A DNA stretch of 64,000 bases from positions 434,001-498,000 of the forward strand of contig NZ_NPKR01000004.1 in the NCBI RefSeq assembly GCF_008329535.1, read 5' to 3'. Each line of letters opens with the position of its first letter. Position 1 is the first letter of the stretch. The position numbers and the translations under genes were made by a program. This document shows, piece after piece, positions 25,939 through 34,626 of this stretch. The notes beneath the pieces were generated by a model. It searched no databases. It was not told the origin of the DNA and saw only the letters and a program-made list of their open reading frames with translations. Source of the DNA: Mycolicibacterium sp. P1-18. Lineage in GTDB: Bacteria; Actinomycetota; Actinomycetes; Mycobacteriales; Mycobacteriaceae.

Positions 25939-27446
25939 TGTCCCCCAGTTTCGTCCGCAACACCCTGCTCGGGTTCGGCTCCGGCGCCTCGGTCGCCCTC
26001 GCCGGCTTCATCGGCAATGCGATCACCGCCCGGCTTCTCGGACCCGACCAGCTGGGCGTGCTCGCCTACGTCGTCTGGTGCGTGACGCTCGCGTCGATGC
26101 TGGCCGGTCTCGGCATCAGCGTGGTCCAGCAGAGGTTCATCCCGAACCTGCGGGCCGAGGGCCGAAATGCGGAGGCGGACGGGCTGATCGGGTCCACCAC
26201 GCGGTGGTCGACCGGTGCGGCGGTCCTCGGTGCGGTGCTGCTGTTCGCCTACCTGTTCTGGCCGGGTCGCAGCGCGACCGAGGGCGTCTCCGCCTCGTCG
26301 CACGACGTGGTCATCGCGCTGGCGGTGACGTGGTTCGTCTGCTGGAAACTGGCTGACCTCTACCTGTTCTACCTTCGGGGTGAGCAGCGCTTCGGCGAGC
26401 TCGCCCGGCTGTCCGGCGTCTCGGCCCTGCTCAAGCTGATCGTGATCGGTCTCGGCGCCTGGCTGTTCGGCATTCCCGGCGCCCTGGCCGGGTACGTCGC
26501 CGGAAACCTGCTGCCCGCGGCCCGGTCGCTGCGGCTGCTGCGCACCAAACCCGACGTCGCCCACGAGCTTCGGCGTCAGGTGGTCCGGTTCGCCCTGCCC
26601 AGTTGGGCGACCGCGGTGATCGGCGGCCTGGTGTTCGGCCGGACCGAGATCGTCTTCCTCCAGCACTACGCCGGCATCGCCGCCGTCGGCCTGTTCGCGG
26701 CGGCGGCCACCATCGCCGAGGTCGCGGTGCAGTTGCCGCCGCTGCTGCTCTCGGCGCTGCTGCCGCGTTTCAGCGAGCAGTTCGGTCTCGGCGCCCACGA
26801 ACACATGCAGCGGCTGTACCGCACGATCACCGGTCTGCTGGCATTGGTGATCGTGCCGCTGTGCCTCGGTCTCGCGGCGATCGCACCGGTGCTGGTACCG
26901 CTGTTCTTCGGGACCGACTTCACCGACGCCGGTCCCGTGGCGTCGGTGCTGCTGATCGCGGCTGCCGTCAGCAGCCTCGGCGTCACCACGTTCTACCTGC
27001 TCCAGAGCATGGGCAAGACCGGGTTCCTGTTGTGGTCCAACGGACTCGGTCTGGTGGGCACCATCGCCCTGGGCTTCCTCCTGGTCCCCCACTTCGGTCT
27101 GATGGGCGCCGCCTGGTCGCGAGGCGCCGTCCAGGTGATGGTGGTGCTCATCGAAACGTGGTACGTCACGCGACGATTGGGCATCACGCCTCCGTACCGG
27201 GTGCTGGGCGCGATCACCCTGGCCGCCGTGGCCCAGGGTGCGGTGGCGTATGCCATCGGCAGCCATCTGGGCGGGGCCCTGTCGCTGCTGGTGGCGATCC
27301 CCGCGGCCGTCGTCGTCTACCTGCTGGTCCTGCGGCTGCTCTCGGTCATGACGATGATCGACCCAAAGCTGATGAGCCGACTCGTCCAGCGGCTGCCCGG
27401 CCGGATCCGGCCGCTGACCCGCTTCGTGCTCAACGTGCCGGAGTGA
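25938..27446 (+). CDS. Wzx-like polysaccharide flippase (MATE/MOP superfamily)
   Basis: 502 aa with 12-14 hydrophobic segments, starting MSPSFVRNTLLGFGSGASVA and containing ITARLLGPDQLGVLAYVVW, the family's N-terminal signature, and later FGRTEIVFLQHYAGIAAVGLFAAA. It would flip the lipid-linked repeat unit across the membrane. Its stop is 3 nt from that of the convergent glycosidase gene (27450), with no room for a terminator between them. Confidence 0.88.
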   Translation: MSPSFVRNTLLGFGSGASVALAGFIGNAITARLLGPDQLGVLAYVVWCVTLASMLAGLGISVVQQRFIPNLRAEGRNAEADGLIGSTTRWSTGAAVLGAVLLFAYLFWPGRSATEGVSASSHDVVIALAVTWFVCWKLADLYLFYLRGEQRFGELARLSGVSALLKLIVIGLGAWLFGIPGALAGYVAGNLLPAARSLRLLRTKPDVAHELRRQVVRFALPSWATAVIGGLVFGRTEIVFLQHYAGIAAVGLFAAAATIAEVAVQLPPLLLSALLPRFSEQFGLGAHEHMQRLYRTITGLLALVIVPLCLGLAAIAPVLVPLFFGTDFTDAGPVASVLLIAAAVSSLGVTTFYLLQSMGKTGFLLWSNGLGLVGTIALGFLLVPHFGLMGAAWSRGAVQVMVVLIETWYVTRRLGITPPYRVLGAITLAAVAQGAVAYAIGSHLGGALSLLVAIPAAVVVYLLVLRLLSVMTMIDPKLMSRLVQRLPGRIRPLTRFVLNVPE

Positions 27447-27449
27447 CCG

Positions 27450-28511
27450 TCACGTCTGGTCCTCGTCCATCAGCGCCTGCGCCGCCGGCTTGAGGGACAG
27501 GTCCTCCCGCAGCACGCCGAAGTTCTCCTCGATCTCGCCCGCATCGGTTCCGCCGTCGACCAATTCGTAGTAGATCAGCGGCCCCGCCCACTCCCAGCCC
27601 TGCACCTGCTTGCGCGCCTGCAGCAATGCCTTCGCCTGGTCGGCCTCCGACACCGCGTTCGGGCCGGTTCCCGTCGGTGCGCCGAACTCGGTGATCCAGA
27701 TCTTCTTCGCACCGTCGTCGTGGTTGGCCGTCACCCCGTGCAGCGCCGGCAGGTCGGCGAACCCACCGACGATGTTCTTCGGACTCGCGTCCATCGGCAG
27801 CGCGGGAAAGCTGTAGGGGTGGACGGCGATTCCGTCGGCGAGTTGCGCCGTCCCGTTGGCGTACAGCTGCTCGAGGTAATCCGTCGGTGCCACGCCCGCG
27901 TCGGGTCCGTCGTACCTCGGCGCCAGCCCGCCGATCAGCAGGACGGCCTTCGGGTCGACGCCGCGGATCGCCGTCTCCGCCGCCCGGAACAGGGTGCCGT
28001 ACTCGGCCGCGTCGGGCTGCGGCGGCCAGAACTTGGTGCTGTTGGGCTCGTTCCAGATCTCCCAGCCAGCGACACCACGCGGGACGTAGCGCTCGGCGGT
28101 GATCCGCGCGAAGTCCGCGTAGTCCGAGGTCTGGTCGGGCCGCAGATGGCTGGCCTTGTCGGCGGGATCGGCGGCGACGGCGCGCGTCCACGCCGGGCTG
28201 AACGCCAAGACGATCAGCACCTTCATGCCGCGCGCCGACGCTTCGTCGACGAGCTTGTCGGGATAGCTCCAATCAAACCGTCCACGTTCGGGTTCCACCA
28301 CCGACCAGTCGACGTCCACCCGTACCCACGTGACGTGCATGTCGGCCATCAGGTCGAACTGCCGGGACAGGGACGCCGCGTCGGCACCGCGCAGATGCAC
28401 CGTCATCCCGGTCTGCACCTGCGGTGGCTTCGCCTGACACGACACCGCGGCGACGCAGACCAGCACCGCCGCCACCACGGCCGCGAGCCGGGTGCGCCGG
28501 GTGGTCGTCAT
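27450..28511 (-). CDS. lipoprotein glycoside hydrolase (GH5/GH39-like clan A)
   Basis: The signal peptide ends in the lipobox AVSC (Cys25). The TIM-barrel domain shows WVRVDVDWSVVEPERGRFDW, GWEIWNEPN with the acid/base Glu, and KKIWITEFGAP with the nucleophile Glu, at the spacing expected of clan GH-A. The product is 353 aa. The substrate is unknown; placed in a Wzx/Wzy locus it may trim or release the polymer, like the glycosidases found in other exopolysaccharide loci. It overlaps the upstream GT2 gene by 4 nt (ATGA). Confidence 0.85.
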   Translation of the reverse strand: MTTTRRTRLAAVVAAVLVCVAAVSCQAKPPQVQTGMTVHLRGADAASLSRQFDLMADMHVTWVRVDVDWSVVEPERGRFDWSYPDKLVDEASARGMKVLIVLAFSPAWTRAVAADPADKASHLRPDQTSDYADFARITAERYVPRGVAGWEIWNEPNSTKFWPPQPDAAEYGTLFRAAETAIRGVDPKAVLLIGGLAPRYDGPDAGVAPTDYLEQLYANGTAQLADGIAVHPYSFPALPMDASPKNIVGGFADLPALHGVTANHDDGAKKIWITEFGAPTGTGPNAVSEADQAKALLQARKQVQGWEWAGPLIYYELVDGGTDAGEIEENFGVLREDLSLKPAAQALMDEDQT

Positions 28512-29395
28512 CGGACGATCGCGCGATGATCCCGCGTACCGCCGGCCACCCGCCCCAGGACGCCTTCGGCCCGGCCGACCATCAGCGCGAAACCGTCGCG
28601 GGCCCGGAACTTGTCGCGCTTGAGCAGCGGCGCGAGGGCCGCACCGAAGACGTGCCGGAACTTGGCCCACGCCGGGTAGTCCCAGCGCCGGTAGACATAG
28701 CCACTGCCGCGGCCGTAGAACCGGATCTTGCGGCTGCGCTCGGCGGGCGTCAGGTGAGCGAACTCGGTGTGCGCCCGCACGGTGATCTCGGGGATCCACT
28801 CGATGGCGAAGCCGTCGCGAAGCGACATCCGCAAGAGCAGGTCGGTGCCCTCCCCTGCCTGCCACGGCGTGTCCGCACCCGAGCCGAGTGACGGGTTGAA
28901 CCGGCCGGCCTGGTGGAACGCGCGCCGTTCGAACAGCGTCGCCGGTTCGATCGCGCCCCAGACGTTGCGTTTGGTCATCGGAGAGCCTGCTGGCGGCAAC
29001 GCATTTCGGACGCCCTCGCGGTCGACTAGTTGCACCGCGCACACCGTGGTGCCCGCAGTGGCGTGGCGGCCGACGCGTTCCAGGAAGTCGTCGTCGACGC
29101 GACTGGTGTCGTTGGGGAAGTAGAGCCAGTCGACGTCGTCGCCGAGCAGTGCGGCCGCCGCGTTGCGGCCGTTCGAGATGCCCCGCGGGCTCACGACGGT
29201 GCTGATCGTCAGGGTGTCGGCGAAACACCGCACCAGTGCCGCCAATTCGTCGCCGGCGCTGGCATCGTGGTGGGCGACGGCCACCGCGTGCGGCGGTCGC
29301 GTCTGCCGGGCCAGGTCGCCGAGCAGTTCGCGAAGATCGTCCCACCGCCCCACGGTGGTGACGGCGACGCCGATCCGCGGGTGGTCGTCGGTCAC
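28508..29395 (-). CDS. glycosyltransferase family 2-like protein
   Basis: GT-A fold: IGVAVTTVGRWDDLRELLGD, SPRGISNGRNAAAALLGDDVDWLYFPNDTS (the DxD position is replaced by NDT), and a C-terminal part with WQAGEGTDLLLRMSLRDG. The product is 295 aa from a GTG overlapping the upstream stop (GTGA). The missing second Asp of DxD is a possible sign of altered metal use. It would add a sugar to the repeat unit. Confidence 0.82.
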   Translation of the reverse strand: MTDDHPRIGVAVTTVGRWDDLRELLGDLARQTRPPHAVAVAHHDASAGDELAALVRCFADTLTISTVVSPRGISNGRNAAAALLGDDVDWLYFPNDTSRVDDDFLERVGRHATAGTTVCAVQLVDREGVRNALPPAGSPMTKRNVWGAIEPATLFERRAFHQAGRFNPSLGSGADTPWQAGEGTDLLLRMSLRDGFAIEWIPEITVRAHTEFAHLTPAERSRKIRFYGRGSGYVYRRWDYPAWAKFRHVFGAALAPLLKRDKFRARDGFALMVGRAEGVLGRVAGGTRDHRAIVR

Positions 29396-30504
29396 AGCGG
29401 AGCTCCCGCCAGCTCGGCGCAGACGACCTCGGCGGCCGCGGTGAGCGAAATCCCGTCTTGCCGCTGGGTGACGCGGGCCCAACCGCGCTCGGCCAGTTCA
29501 TCTCGGGCGGCGTCGTCGGTGCCGTATCTGACCAGCAGTTCACCCAGCGTGCCGTCGTCGTGCGGGTCGAAGTAGTCCGCGCCGTCACCGCAGGTCTCCC
29601 GCAGCGACGGGATGTTCGAGGCGAGCACGGCGGTGTGCGAGGCCATGGCCTCCAGCGGAGGCAGACCCACCCCTTCGTACAGCGACGGCATCACCAACAG
29701 GTCGGCACCGGCGACCAGCGCACGCAGCGACGCGAAGTCCACCCGGCCGACGATGCGCACCCGGTCGGCCTGGGCGTCGACCAACTGGTCGACGCGTTCG
29801 TCGGAGTTCTTGACCAGCGCCCCGCCGCCGGCGATCACGAGGTTCTGCGGCAGCGACCGTGCGACGTCGCCGAACGCCTTGAGCAAGACCGTCAAGTTCT
29901 TGTGCCACTTGGTGTTTCCGACGTAGAGCACGTACCTGCCTGCCACCGGCGACGCCGCGAGGTCGGCGGCGGTGAACCACGTCTGCTCGACGGGCAGCGG
30001 CGTCACGGTCACCGGCGCAGCGGGGGCCACCGCCGTCAGCGACCCGGCGGTGGTGTGCGACGGAGTGAAGATCCTGGCGGCCCGGCGGACGTCGAGGTTC
30101 AGCATGGTGCGCGCGTAGGCGCGAAACGCGGAGTTCTGGCCGGTGACGTCGCCGCTCTGCACGTGCAGCAGGTCGTGCACCGTGACGAAGAACCGCGTCC
30201 GCCGGTTGCGGGGTCGCAACAGCGCCAGCGGAAAGGGGTAGTGCGGCACCCACATCGAGCGGGGCCGGATCTCGGCCAGCGCGGCGTTCCAGGCGCGCTG
30301 TTCGTGCCGGGAGTACATCGGCGCGTTGGCCGGGCGTGACTCCACGACCCGGGTGGTGGCCCGCAGGTGCGGCATCTTGTCCCGATCCACCAGGACGGCC
30401 AGCACGAGCCCGCGGTCGGCGAACACGGCCTCCAGATGCGGTAATTCGGTGCTGATGTAGGTACCGATGCCGCTCTGGCGAATGTGTCGGGCGTCGAACA
30501 GCAG
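29392..30504 (-). CDS. glycosyltransferase family 4, start unresolved
   Basis: GT-B fold: DLLFDARHIRQSGIGTY at the N-terminus, VTVHDLLHVQSG, and the donor-site region YVLYVGNTKWHKNLTVLLKA and MPSLYEGVGLPPLEAMA (E-x7-E motif). About 370 aa. The homology begins about 20 nt after the epimerase stop, yet no ATG, GTG or TTG lies there in frame. The nearest GTG (30615) lies 91 nt inside the epimerase, and CTG codons at 30504 and 30501 are the only near-cognate choices. A start by coupling at CTG, or a sequence error, may explain this. Confidence 0.82.
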   Translation of the reverse strand: MLFDARHIRQSGIGTYISTELPHLEAVFADRGLVLAVLVDRDKMPHLRATTRVVESRPANAPMYSRHEQRAWNAALAEIRPRSMWVPHYPFPLALLRPRNRRTRFFVTVHDLLHVQSGDVTGQNSAFRAYARTMLNLDVRRAARIFTPSHTTAGSLTAVAPAAPVTVTPLPVEQTWFTAADLAASPVAGRYVLYVGNTKWHKNLTVLLKAFGDVARSLPQNLVIAGGGALVKNSDERVDQLVDAQADRVRIVGRVDFASLRALVAGADLLVMPSLYEGVGLPPLEAMASHTAVLASNIPSLRETCGDGADYFDPHDDGTLGELLVRYGTDDAARDELAERGWARVTQRQDGISLTAAAEVVCAELAGAPL

Positions 30505-30524
30505 GTCGACCCGCGAGTGCCCAG

Positions 30525-31478
30525 CTATGTCAGCCGCCCCTGTAGGTCCGGGAGGAAGTCGGGCGTGGCCCAGGTTCGTTCGAGGGTGGCGTCCAGCTCG
30601 TTGGCCGGGGCCCACCCGAAGGTGTCCCGGATGCGGGAGATGTCGGCACCCAGGAACGGGCGGTCGACCGCTCGCATGCGCTTCGGATCTTGGCGCACCT
30701 CGAACGTCAACCCCAACACCGACCGCATGCGCCCGAGGATGTCGTCGACCGAATACTGTTGCCCGCTCCCGAGGTTGACCACCTCGCACGCCACGCCGGG
30801 CGGGTTCGCGCCGAGCGCGACGGCCGCGAACCCGGCGGCGGCGTCCCGCACGTCGATGTAGTCCCGCTTGGGCCAGGTGTTGCCCAGGTCGATCGACTGC
30901 GCGCCGTCCCGCAGCTGGGCGATGATCGCCGGCAGCAGATGGGGATTGGTCTCACCCGGACCGATCACGTTGAAGAGCCGGACGATTCCGCAGGACAGGC
31001 CGTGGTCGGCGGCGAAGGCGCGCACGTAGGCCTCGCCCTGCAGCTTGGTGATGCCGTAGATGTCGGCCGGCTTGAGCGAGGACACCAACTCCTGGTGCGG
31101 GGCTTCGTCGGGCTCGTAGACCGCACCGCTGCTGGCGAAGACGAACCGGGTGCCCGGCGGACACGCGGCCAGCACGTTCACGGTGCCCGCGACGTTGGTC
31201 GACACGGCCAGCGGCGGATCGGCGTCGCATTCCGGGATGTAGTGGATGGCCGCCAAGTGCACCACCGCGTCGGGGCGGAACTCCTCGACGACTTCGCGGA
31301 TCGCCTGGGGGTCGCGGATGTCGACCTGACTGAGGCGCACGCCCTCCGGCGGATTCTGCAGCCAGTCGGGCATGCCGTAGCGCAACCGGTCGGCGACCAG
31401 CACCTCCGCCTTGCTCTGCAGGGTGCGCACCAACTCCTTGCCGACGAAGCCGGCACCCCCCGTCACCACTATGCGCAC
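30525..31478 (-). CDS. NAD-dependent epimerase/dehydratase (extended SDR)
   Basis: The Rossmann motif VTGGAGFVGKEL and the catalytic SSGAVY and YGITKLQGE (Tyr-x3-Lys) are those of GalE/RmlB-type enzymes, 317 aa. IHYIPECDADPPLAVSTNV binds the nucleotide sugar. It makes a nucleotide sugar for the repeat unit; which one is unclear. The GTG at 31478 has GAAGGAG 5 nt upstream and is preferred over the GTG at 31484, which overlaps that site. Confidence 0.87.
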   Translation of the reverse strand: MRIVVTGGAGFVGKELVRTLQSKAEVLVADRLRYGMPDWLQNPPEGVRLSQVDIRDPQAIREVVEEFRPDAVVHLAAIHYIPECDADPPLAVSTNVAGTVNVLAACPPGTRFVFASSGAVYEPDEAPHQELVSSLKPADIYGITKLQGEAYVRAFAADHGLSCGIVRLFNVIGPGETNPHLLPAIIAQLRDGAQSIDLGNTWPKRDYIDVRDAAAGFAAVALGANPPGVACEVVNLGSGQQYSVDDILGRMRSVLGLTFEVRQDPKRMRAVDRPFLGADISRIRDTFGWAPANELDATLERTWATPDFLPDLQGRLT

Positions 31479-31509
31479 GCGCACTCCTTCAGTCGTCGGC
31501 CGTCATCTG

Positions 31510-32649
31510 TCACGTCGAGATCGTCTGCCGGACGCGGTCTTCCAACGTCGCCGCGATACCCGACCAGTCCAGGGACGTGGCTCCCGCCAGTCCCGCGCGG
31601 GAGAAGCCGTCCCACCCCGCTTCGGCGGCCAGCAGCGCCTCGGCGACGTCGGCCGGTGCGGTGCCGCACACTATGCCCGCGCCGTACTGGGCGACGACGT
31701 CCTTGCCGCCGTTCTCCTCGAAGCGGGCGGTGACGACGGGAAGCCCGCTCGCCATGGCCTCGGCGATCACCCGGGGAAAACCCTCCCGGGTGCTCGTCAT
31801 CCCCAGTACCGAGGCCTGCGAGAGCAATTCGATCTTCCGTGCCTCGTCGATCGACCCGAGCACCTTGATCCGCGCGGCGTTGGGCGAACGGCTGGCGTAC
31901 TCGGCGACGTCGGCGCGCGAGGGTCCGTCACCGGCGATCGTCAGGTCACCGGCGAGCCCGCGCGCGACCGCCACGTCGAAGGCGTCGATCAGCAGCGGCA
32001 TGTTCTTGTGCGGCGCCAACCGGCCGACGTAGAGCACTCCGGAGCGGGTCCCGCGTTCGGCCGACCGGTAGCGGTGCAGTTCGATGCCGCTCGGCAGCAC
32101 CGTGAAGTCCCGCCGCGACTGGCGGCCGATCGAGGCGGCCACCGCTTCCCCGACGGCGAAGTTGGTCGCGACCATGCGCGGGAACAGCCGCTGCAGCACC
32201 AGCACCGGGTCGGCGGTCCGCACTTCGCACCAGTGGATGCCGCTGCGCGCCCGCGCCCGCTTGCTCAGCGCGGGGACGTGGAACAGCGGCCACTGGTTGA
32301 GCAGGTAGAAGTCGTGACGACCGGCGGCGGCCACCCGGCGCACCTCGGCGCTGTACCGGAAGATGTCCGACCAGTTGCGGCGCAGGACCGGAATCACCGG
32401 CTTGGGGTAGACGCCGCTGCCCTGGGTTCGGTGGACGTGCACCCCGTTGATCACTTCGCTGGCCGGAAGGGCGGCGTCGTGGGTGATGCAGTAGACGTCG
32501 ACGGCATGCCCGCGTCGCACCAACGCCTCGGCAAGCTCCTGGAAGAAGACTTCCTGACCGCCGACGTGGGGGTAATAGAGTTCGGTCAGGAAAGCCAACC
32601 GCAACGGCACGGACCCGCCGCCGTCGGATTGCGAATGGACGTTGCTCAT
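31510..32649 (-). CDS. glycosyltransferase family 4
   Basis: The 379-aa GT-B protein opens with LRLAFLTELYYPHVGGQEVF and has GVLYVGRLAPHKNMPLLIDA and the donor motif REGFPRVIAEAMASGLPVV (E-x7-E). A short charged leader (MSNVHSQSDGGG) precedes. It is the first gene of the five-gene minus-strand run of the exopolysaccharide locus; its promoter should lie in the 311-bp gap before 32961. Confidence 0.9.
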   Translation of the reverse strand: MSNVHSQSDGGGSVPLRLAFLTELYYPHVGGQEVFFQELAEALVRRGHAVDVYCITHDAALPASEVINGVHVHRTQGSGVYPKPVIPVLRRNWSDIFRYSAEVRRVAAAGRHDFYLLNQWPLFHVPALSKRARARSGIHWCEVRTADPVLVLQRLFPRMVATNFAVGEAVAASIGRQSRRDFTVLPSGIELHRYRSAERGTRSGVLYVGRLAPHKNMPLLIDAFDVAVARGLAGDLTIAGDGPSRADVAEYASRSPNAARIKVLGSIDEARKIELLSQASVLGMTSTREGFPRVIAEAMASGLPVVTARFEENGGKDVVAQYGAGIVCGTAPADVAEALLAAEAGWDGFSRAGLAGATSLDWSGIAATLEDRVRQTIST

Positions 32650-32960
32650 TTGCGCGGAAATGTTATCAGCACGCGGGTAAATCGCCGGCCGAATAGCAAA
32701 GTCGAGCGGACACCGATTCCGGCCCCGAAAGGGCTTGAGTGACAACGGCTTCTGGACCCGGCATGCTCGTGTGCCAATTGGGCCCTTTCGCGGGCGCGGA
32801 ATCCGCGGGCCGTCGCGGCGGGCCGCGCACGTTGCGGTGGGGCGAGGCACGCATCCGGCCAATTTACGAATTGGCTAACATCCGCGCCGGCTCCGGTTTA
32901 CGCAGTCGTCAGTGAACGACTAAAGTCTCGGGCAAACACTTTGCGACGAGGCGGGAACGC
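32650..32960. promoter_or_regulatory. divergent promoter region with short dyad
   Basis: No gene is visible. GCCAATT (32858-32864) and AATTGGC (32869-32875) form a perfect 7-bp dyad with a 4-nt spacer, and GCCAATTGG occurs again near 32774. The dyad is about 210 bp from the GT4 start and 85 bp from the start of the membrane protein at 32961, so it could be an operator for either side. No factor is known. Confidence 0.4.
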
Positions 32961-33797
32961 ATGGACTGGATCAACGATCGGCTCCACGATCTGAGCAACC
33001 TCGGGTCGGCGGGTTGGCTGGCGATCGCCGCGTGGGCCGCCCTCGTGCTAAGCATCGTCGTCCTGATCTGGGCAAACCGCCAGCTCACACGCAATCGCCA
33101 GCTCGCGACCGAACGGGTGCGGCCGCAGGTGACGATGTACATGGAACCGCACGCCTCCGACTGGCACGTGATCGAGCTGGTGGTGCGCAACTTCGGGCAG
33201 ACCGCCGCCCACGACATCCGGCTGGACTTCGTCGACCACCCGACCGTCGCCGCCTACGAAGACCCCCGACTCGACGGTCCACCCGAAGTCGCCGAACTCG
33301 ATTTGCCCAGCGAACTGCTCTACCTGGCCCCCGGCCAGGAATGGCGAACGGTGTGGGACTCCGCCATCAGCCGCGCGGAACTCGGCGGGTCGATTCGGGA
33401 CCGCTTCGACGGCTCACTGACCTACTCCGACCATGCCCGGGCCGGCTCCAAGAAGAAGTCCGGTTCGTGGGGCAAGCGCACGACCTTCGAGACCAAGTTC
33501 CGCCTGGACTGGGGCAACCTGCAGCCGGTGCAGCGCATCGAGCTGATGACCACCCACGATCTGGCCAAGCGCGAGAAGCAAAAGCTCGAACTCCTGCGCA
33601 GCGTGCTGTCCTACTTCCACTACGCGTCCAAGGAAACCCAGCCCGACGTCTTCCGCGCCGAGATCGACCGGATGACCAAGGCCGTCGCCGAGGTGCAGGA
33701 CCGCTGGCGGACCCGTCAGTTCGACGAGACCACCGAGCTGGACTTCCCCTGGATCCAGAACGGGACGGCGGGGCGTCATTCCGCACCGACCCGCTAG
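32961..33797 (+). CDS. single-pass membrane protein of unknown function
   Basis: One N-terminal helix (GWLAIAAWAALVLSIVVLIWAN) leads to a cytosolic ~240-residue part with a beta-rich domain (VTMYMEPHASDWHVIELVV, GQTAAHDIRLDF) and a helical, Lys/Glu-rich C-terminus (LAKREKQKLELLRSVLSY). The pattern resembles DUF-type phage or membrane sensors, but I do not recognise the family. The ATG at 32961 has GGGAACG upstream. It lies just before echA3. Confidence 0.72.
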   Translation: MDWINDRLHDLSNLGSAGWLAIAAWAALVLSIVVLIWANRQLTRNRQLATERVRPQVTMYMEPHASDWHVIELVVRNFGQTAAHDIRLDFVDHPTVAAYEDPRLDGPPEVAELDLPSELLYLAPGQEWRTVWDSAISRAELGGSIRDRFDGSLTYSDHARAGSKKKSGSWGKRTTFETKFRLDWGNLQPVQRIELMTTHDLAKREKQKLELLRSVLSYFHYASKETQPDVFRAEIDRMTKAVAEVQDRWRTRQFDETTELDFPWIQNGTAGRHSAPTR

Positions 33798-33833
33798 ATA
33801 GCATCAGCTCGAACCGCATCCAAGGGAGAGCCG

Positions 33834-34547
33834 ATGACAAGCACCGTTGCCTACGAGCAGACCGAGTCCGTCGCCACGATCACGCTCGACGACGGCAAGG
33901 TCAACGTCCTGTCGCCGGCGATGCAGCAGAACGTCAACGAGGCGCTCGACCGCGCCGAGAAGGCCGCCGCCGACCGGGAGATCAAGGCCGTCGTGCTCGC
34001 GGGCAACTCCCGGGTGTTCAGCGCCGGCTTCGACCTCAGCGTGTTCAACTCCGGTGACGCCGCAGCCGCACTCGGCATGCTCTCCGGCGGGTTCGAGCTG
34101 TCGATCCGACTGCTGAGCTTCCCGGTCCCAGTGATCATGGCGGCGACCGGACCGGCCATCGCCATGGGTTCCTTCCTGATGCTCAGCGGTGACCACCGCG
34201 TCGGGTCGCCCAGTTCGCGATGCCAGGCCAACGAGGTCGCGATCGGCATGGTGCTGCCCATCTCGGCCATCGAGATCATGCGAAACCGGTTGACACGCTC
34301 GGCCTTTCAGCGTGCGGTCGCCATGGCGGCGGTGTTCACCGGCGAGGACGCGGTGCGCGCCGGCTGGCTCGACGAGATCGTCGAGGACGGCAACGTGCTG
34401 GCGCGCGCCCACGACGTCGCCGCCGAGGCCGCGGCCGGACTGAACCCCAAGGCGCACCGAGCCAGCAAGCTCAAGGCCCGCGCGGACGCCATCGCGGCGA
34501 TCCAGGCGGGCATCGACGGTCTGCCCGAGGAGTTCGCGCGCAGCTAG
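33834..34547 (+). CDS. echA3: enoyl-CoA hydratase/isomerase-family protein
   Basis: The crotonase fold is shown by TITLDDGKVNVLSPAMQQNV, AVVLAGNSRVFSAGFDLSVF (oxyanion-hole element) and AAATGPAIAMGSFLMLSGDHR-like helix residues. The 237-aa length and the position before recC, as in M. tuberculosis (echA3-recC), support the name. The residues acting as general acid/base in classical hydratases are not both evident (QANEVAIGMVLP), so the reaction is uncertain. A good AAGGGAGA ribosome site lies upstream. A 28-bp inverted repeat follows 12 nt after the stop. Confidence 0.85.
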   Translation: MTSTVAYEQTESVATITLDDGKVNVLSPAMQQNVNEALDRAEKAAADREIKAVVLAGNSRVFSAGFDLSVFNSGDAAAALGMLSGGFELSIRLLSFPVPVIMAATGPAIAMGSFLMLSGDHRVGSPSSRCQANEVAIGMVLPISAIEIMRNRLTRSAFQRAVAMAAVFTGEDAVRAGWLDEIVEDGNVLARAHDVAAEAAAGLNPKAHRASKLKARADAIAAIQAGIDGLPEEFARS

Positions 34548-34559
34548 CTCTCCAGCCCT

Positions 34560-34626
34560 CCCCGCGAGCAGACGTAAATGGCCCTCAATTGCCGCGAATG
34601 AGGGCCATTTACGTCTGCTCGCGGGG
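34560..34626. repeat. perfect 28-bp inverted repeat between convergent genes
   Basis: Left arm 34560-34587 and right arm 34599-34626 are exact reverse complements (28 of 28), with an 11-nt spacer. Arm core: GCGAGCAGACGTAAATGG. It lies between echA3 and the convergent hook-like gene and supplies the last 18 nt of the latter, including its TAA. The stem has no U-tract, so it is either a strong transcription barrier or a small palindromic element. Confidence 0.85.

Noticed and set aside
25758..27266. 502-codon minus-strand open frame
   Set aside because: Antisense to the wzx-like gene; Gln/Arg/Gly-rich without motifs.
32858..32875. Dyad GCCAATT/AATTGGC as a terminator
   Set aside because: Too short and AT-rich with no U-tract, and it lies upstream of both flanking genes; kept only as a possible operator.
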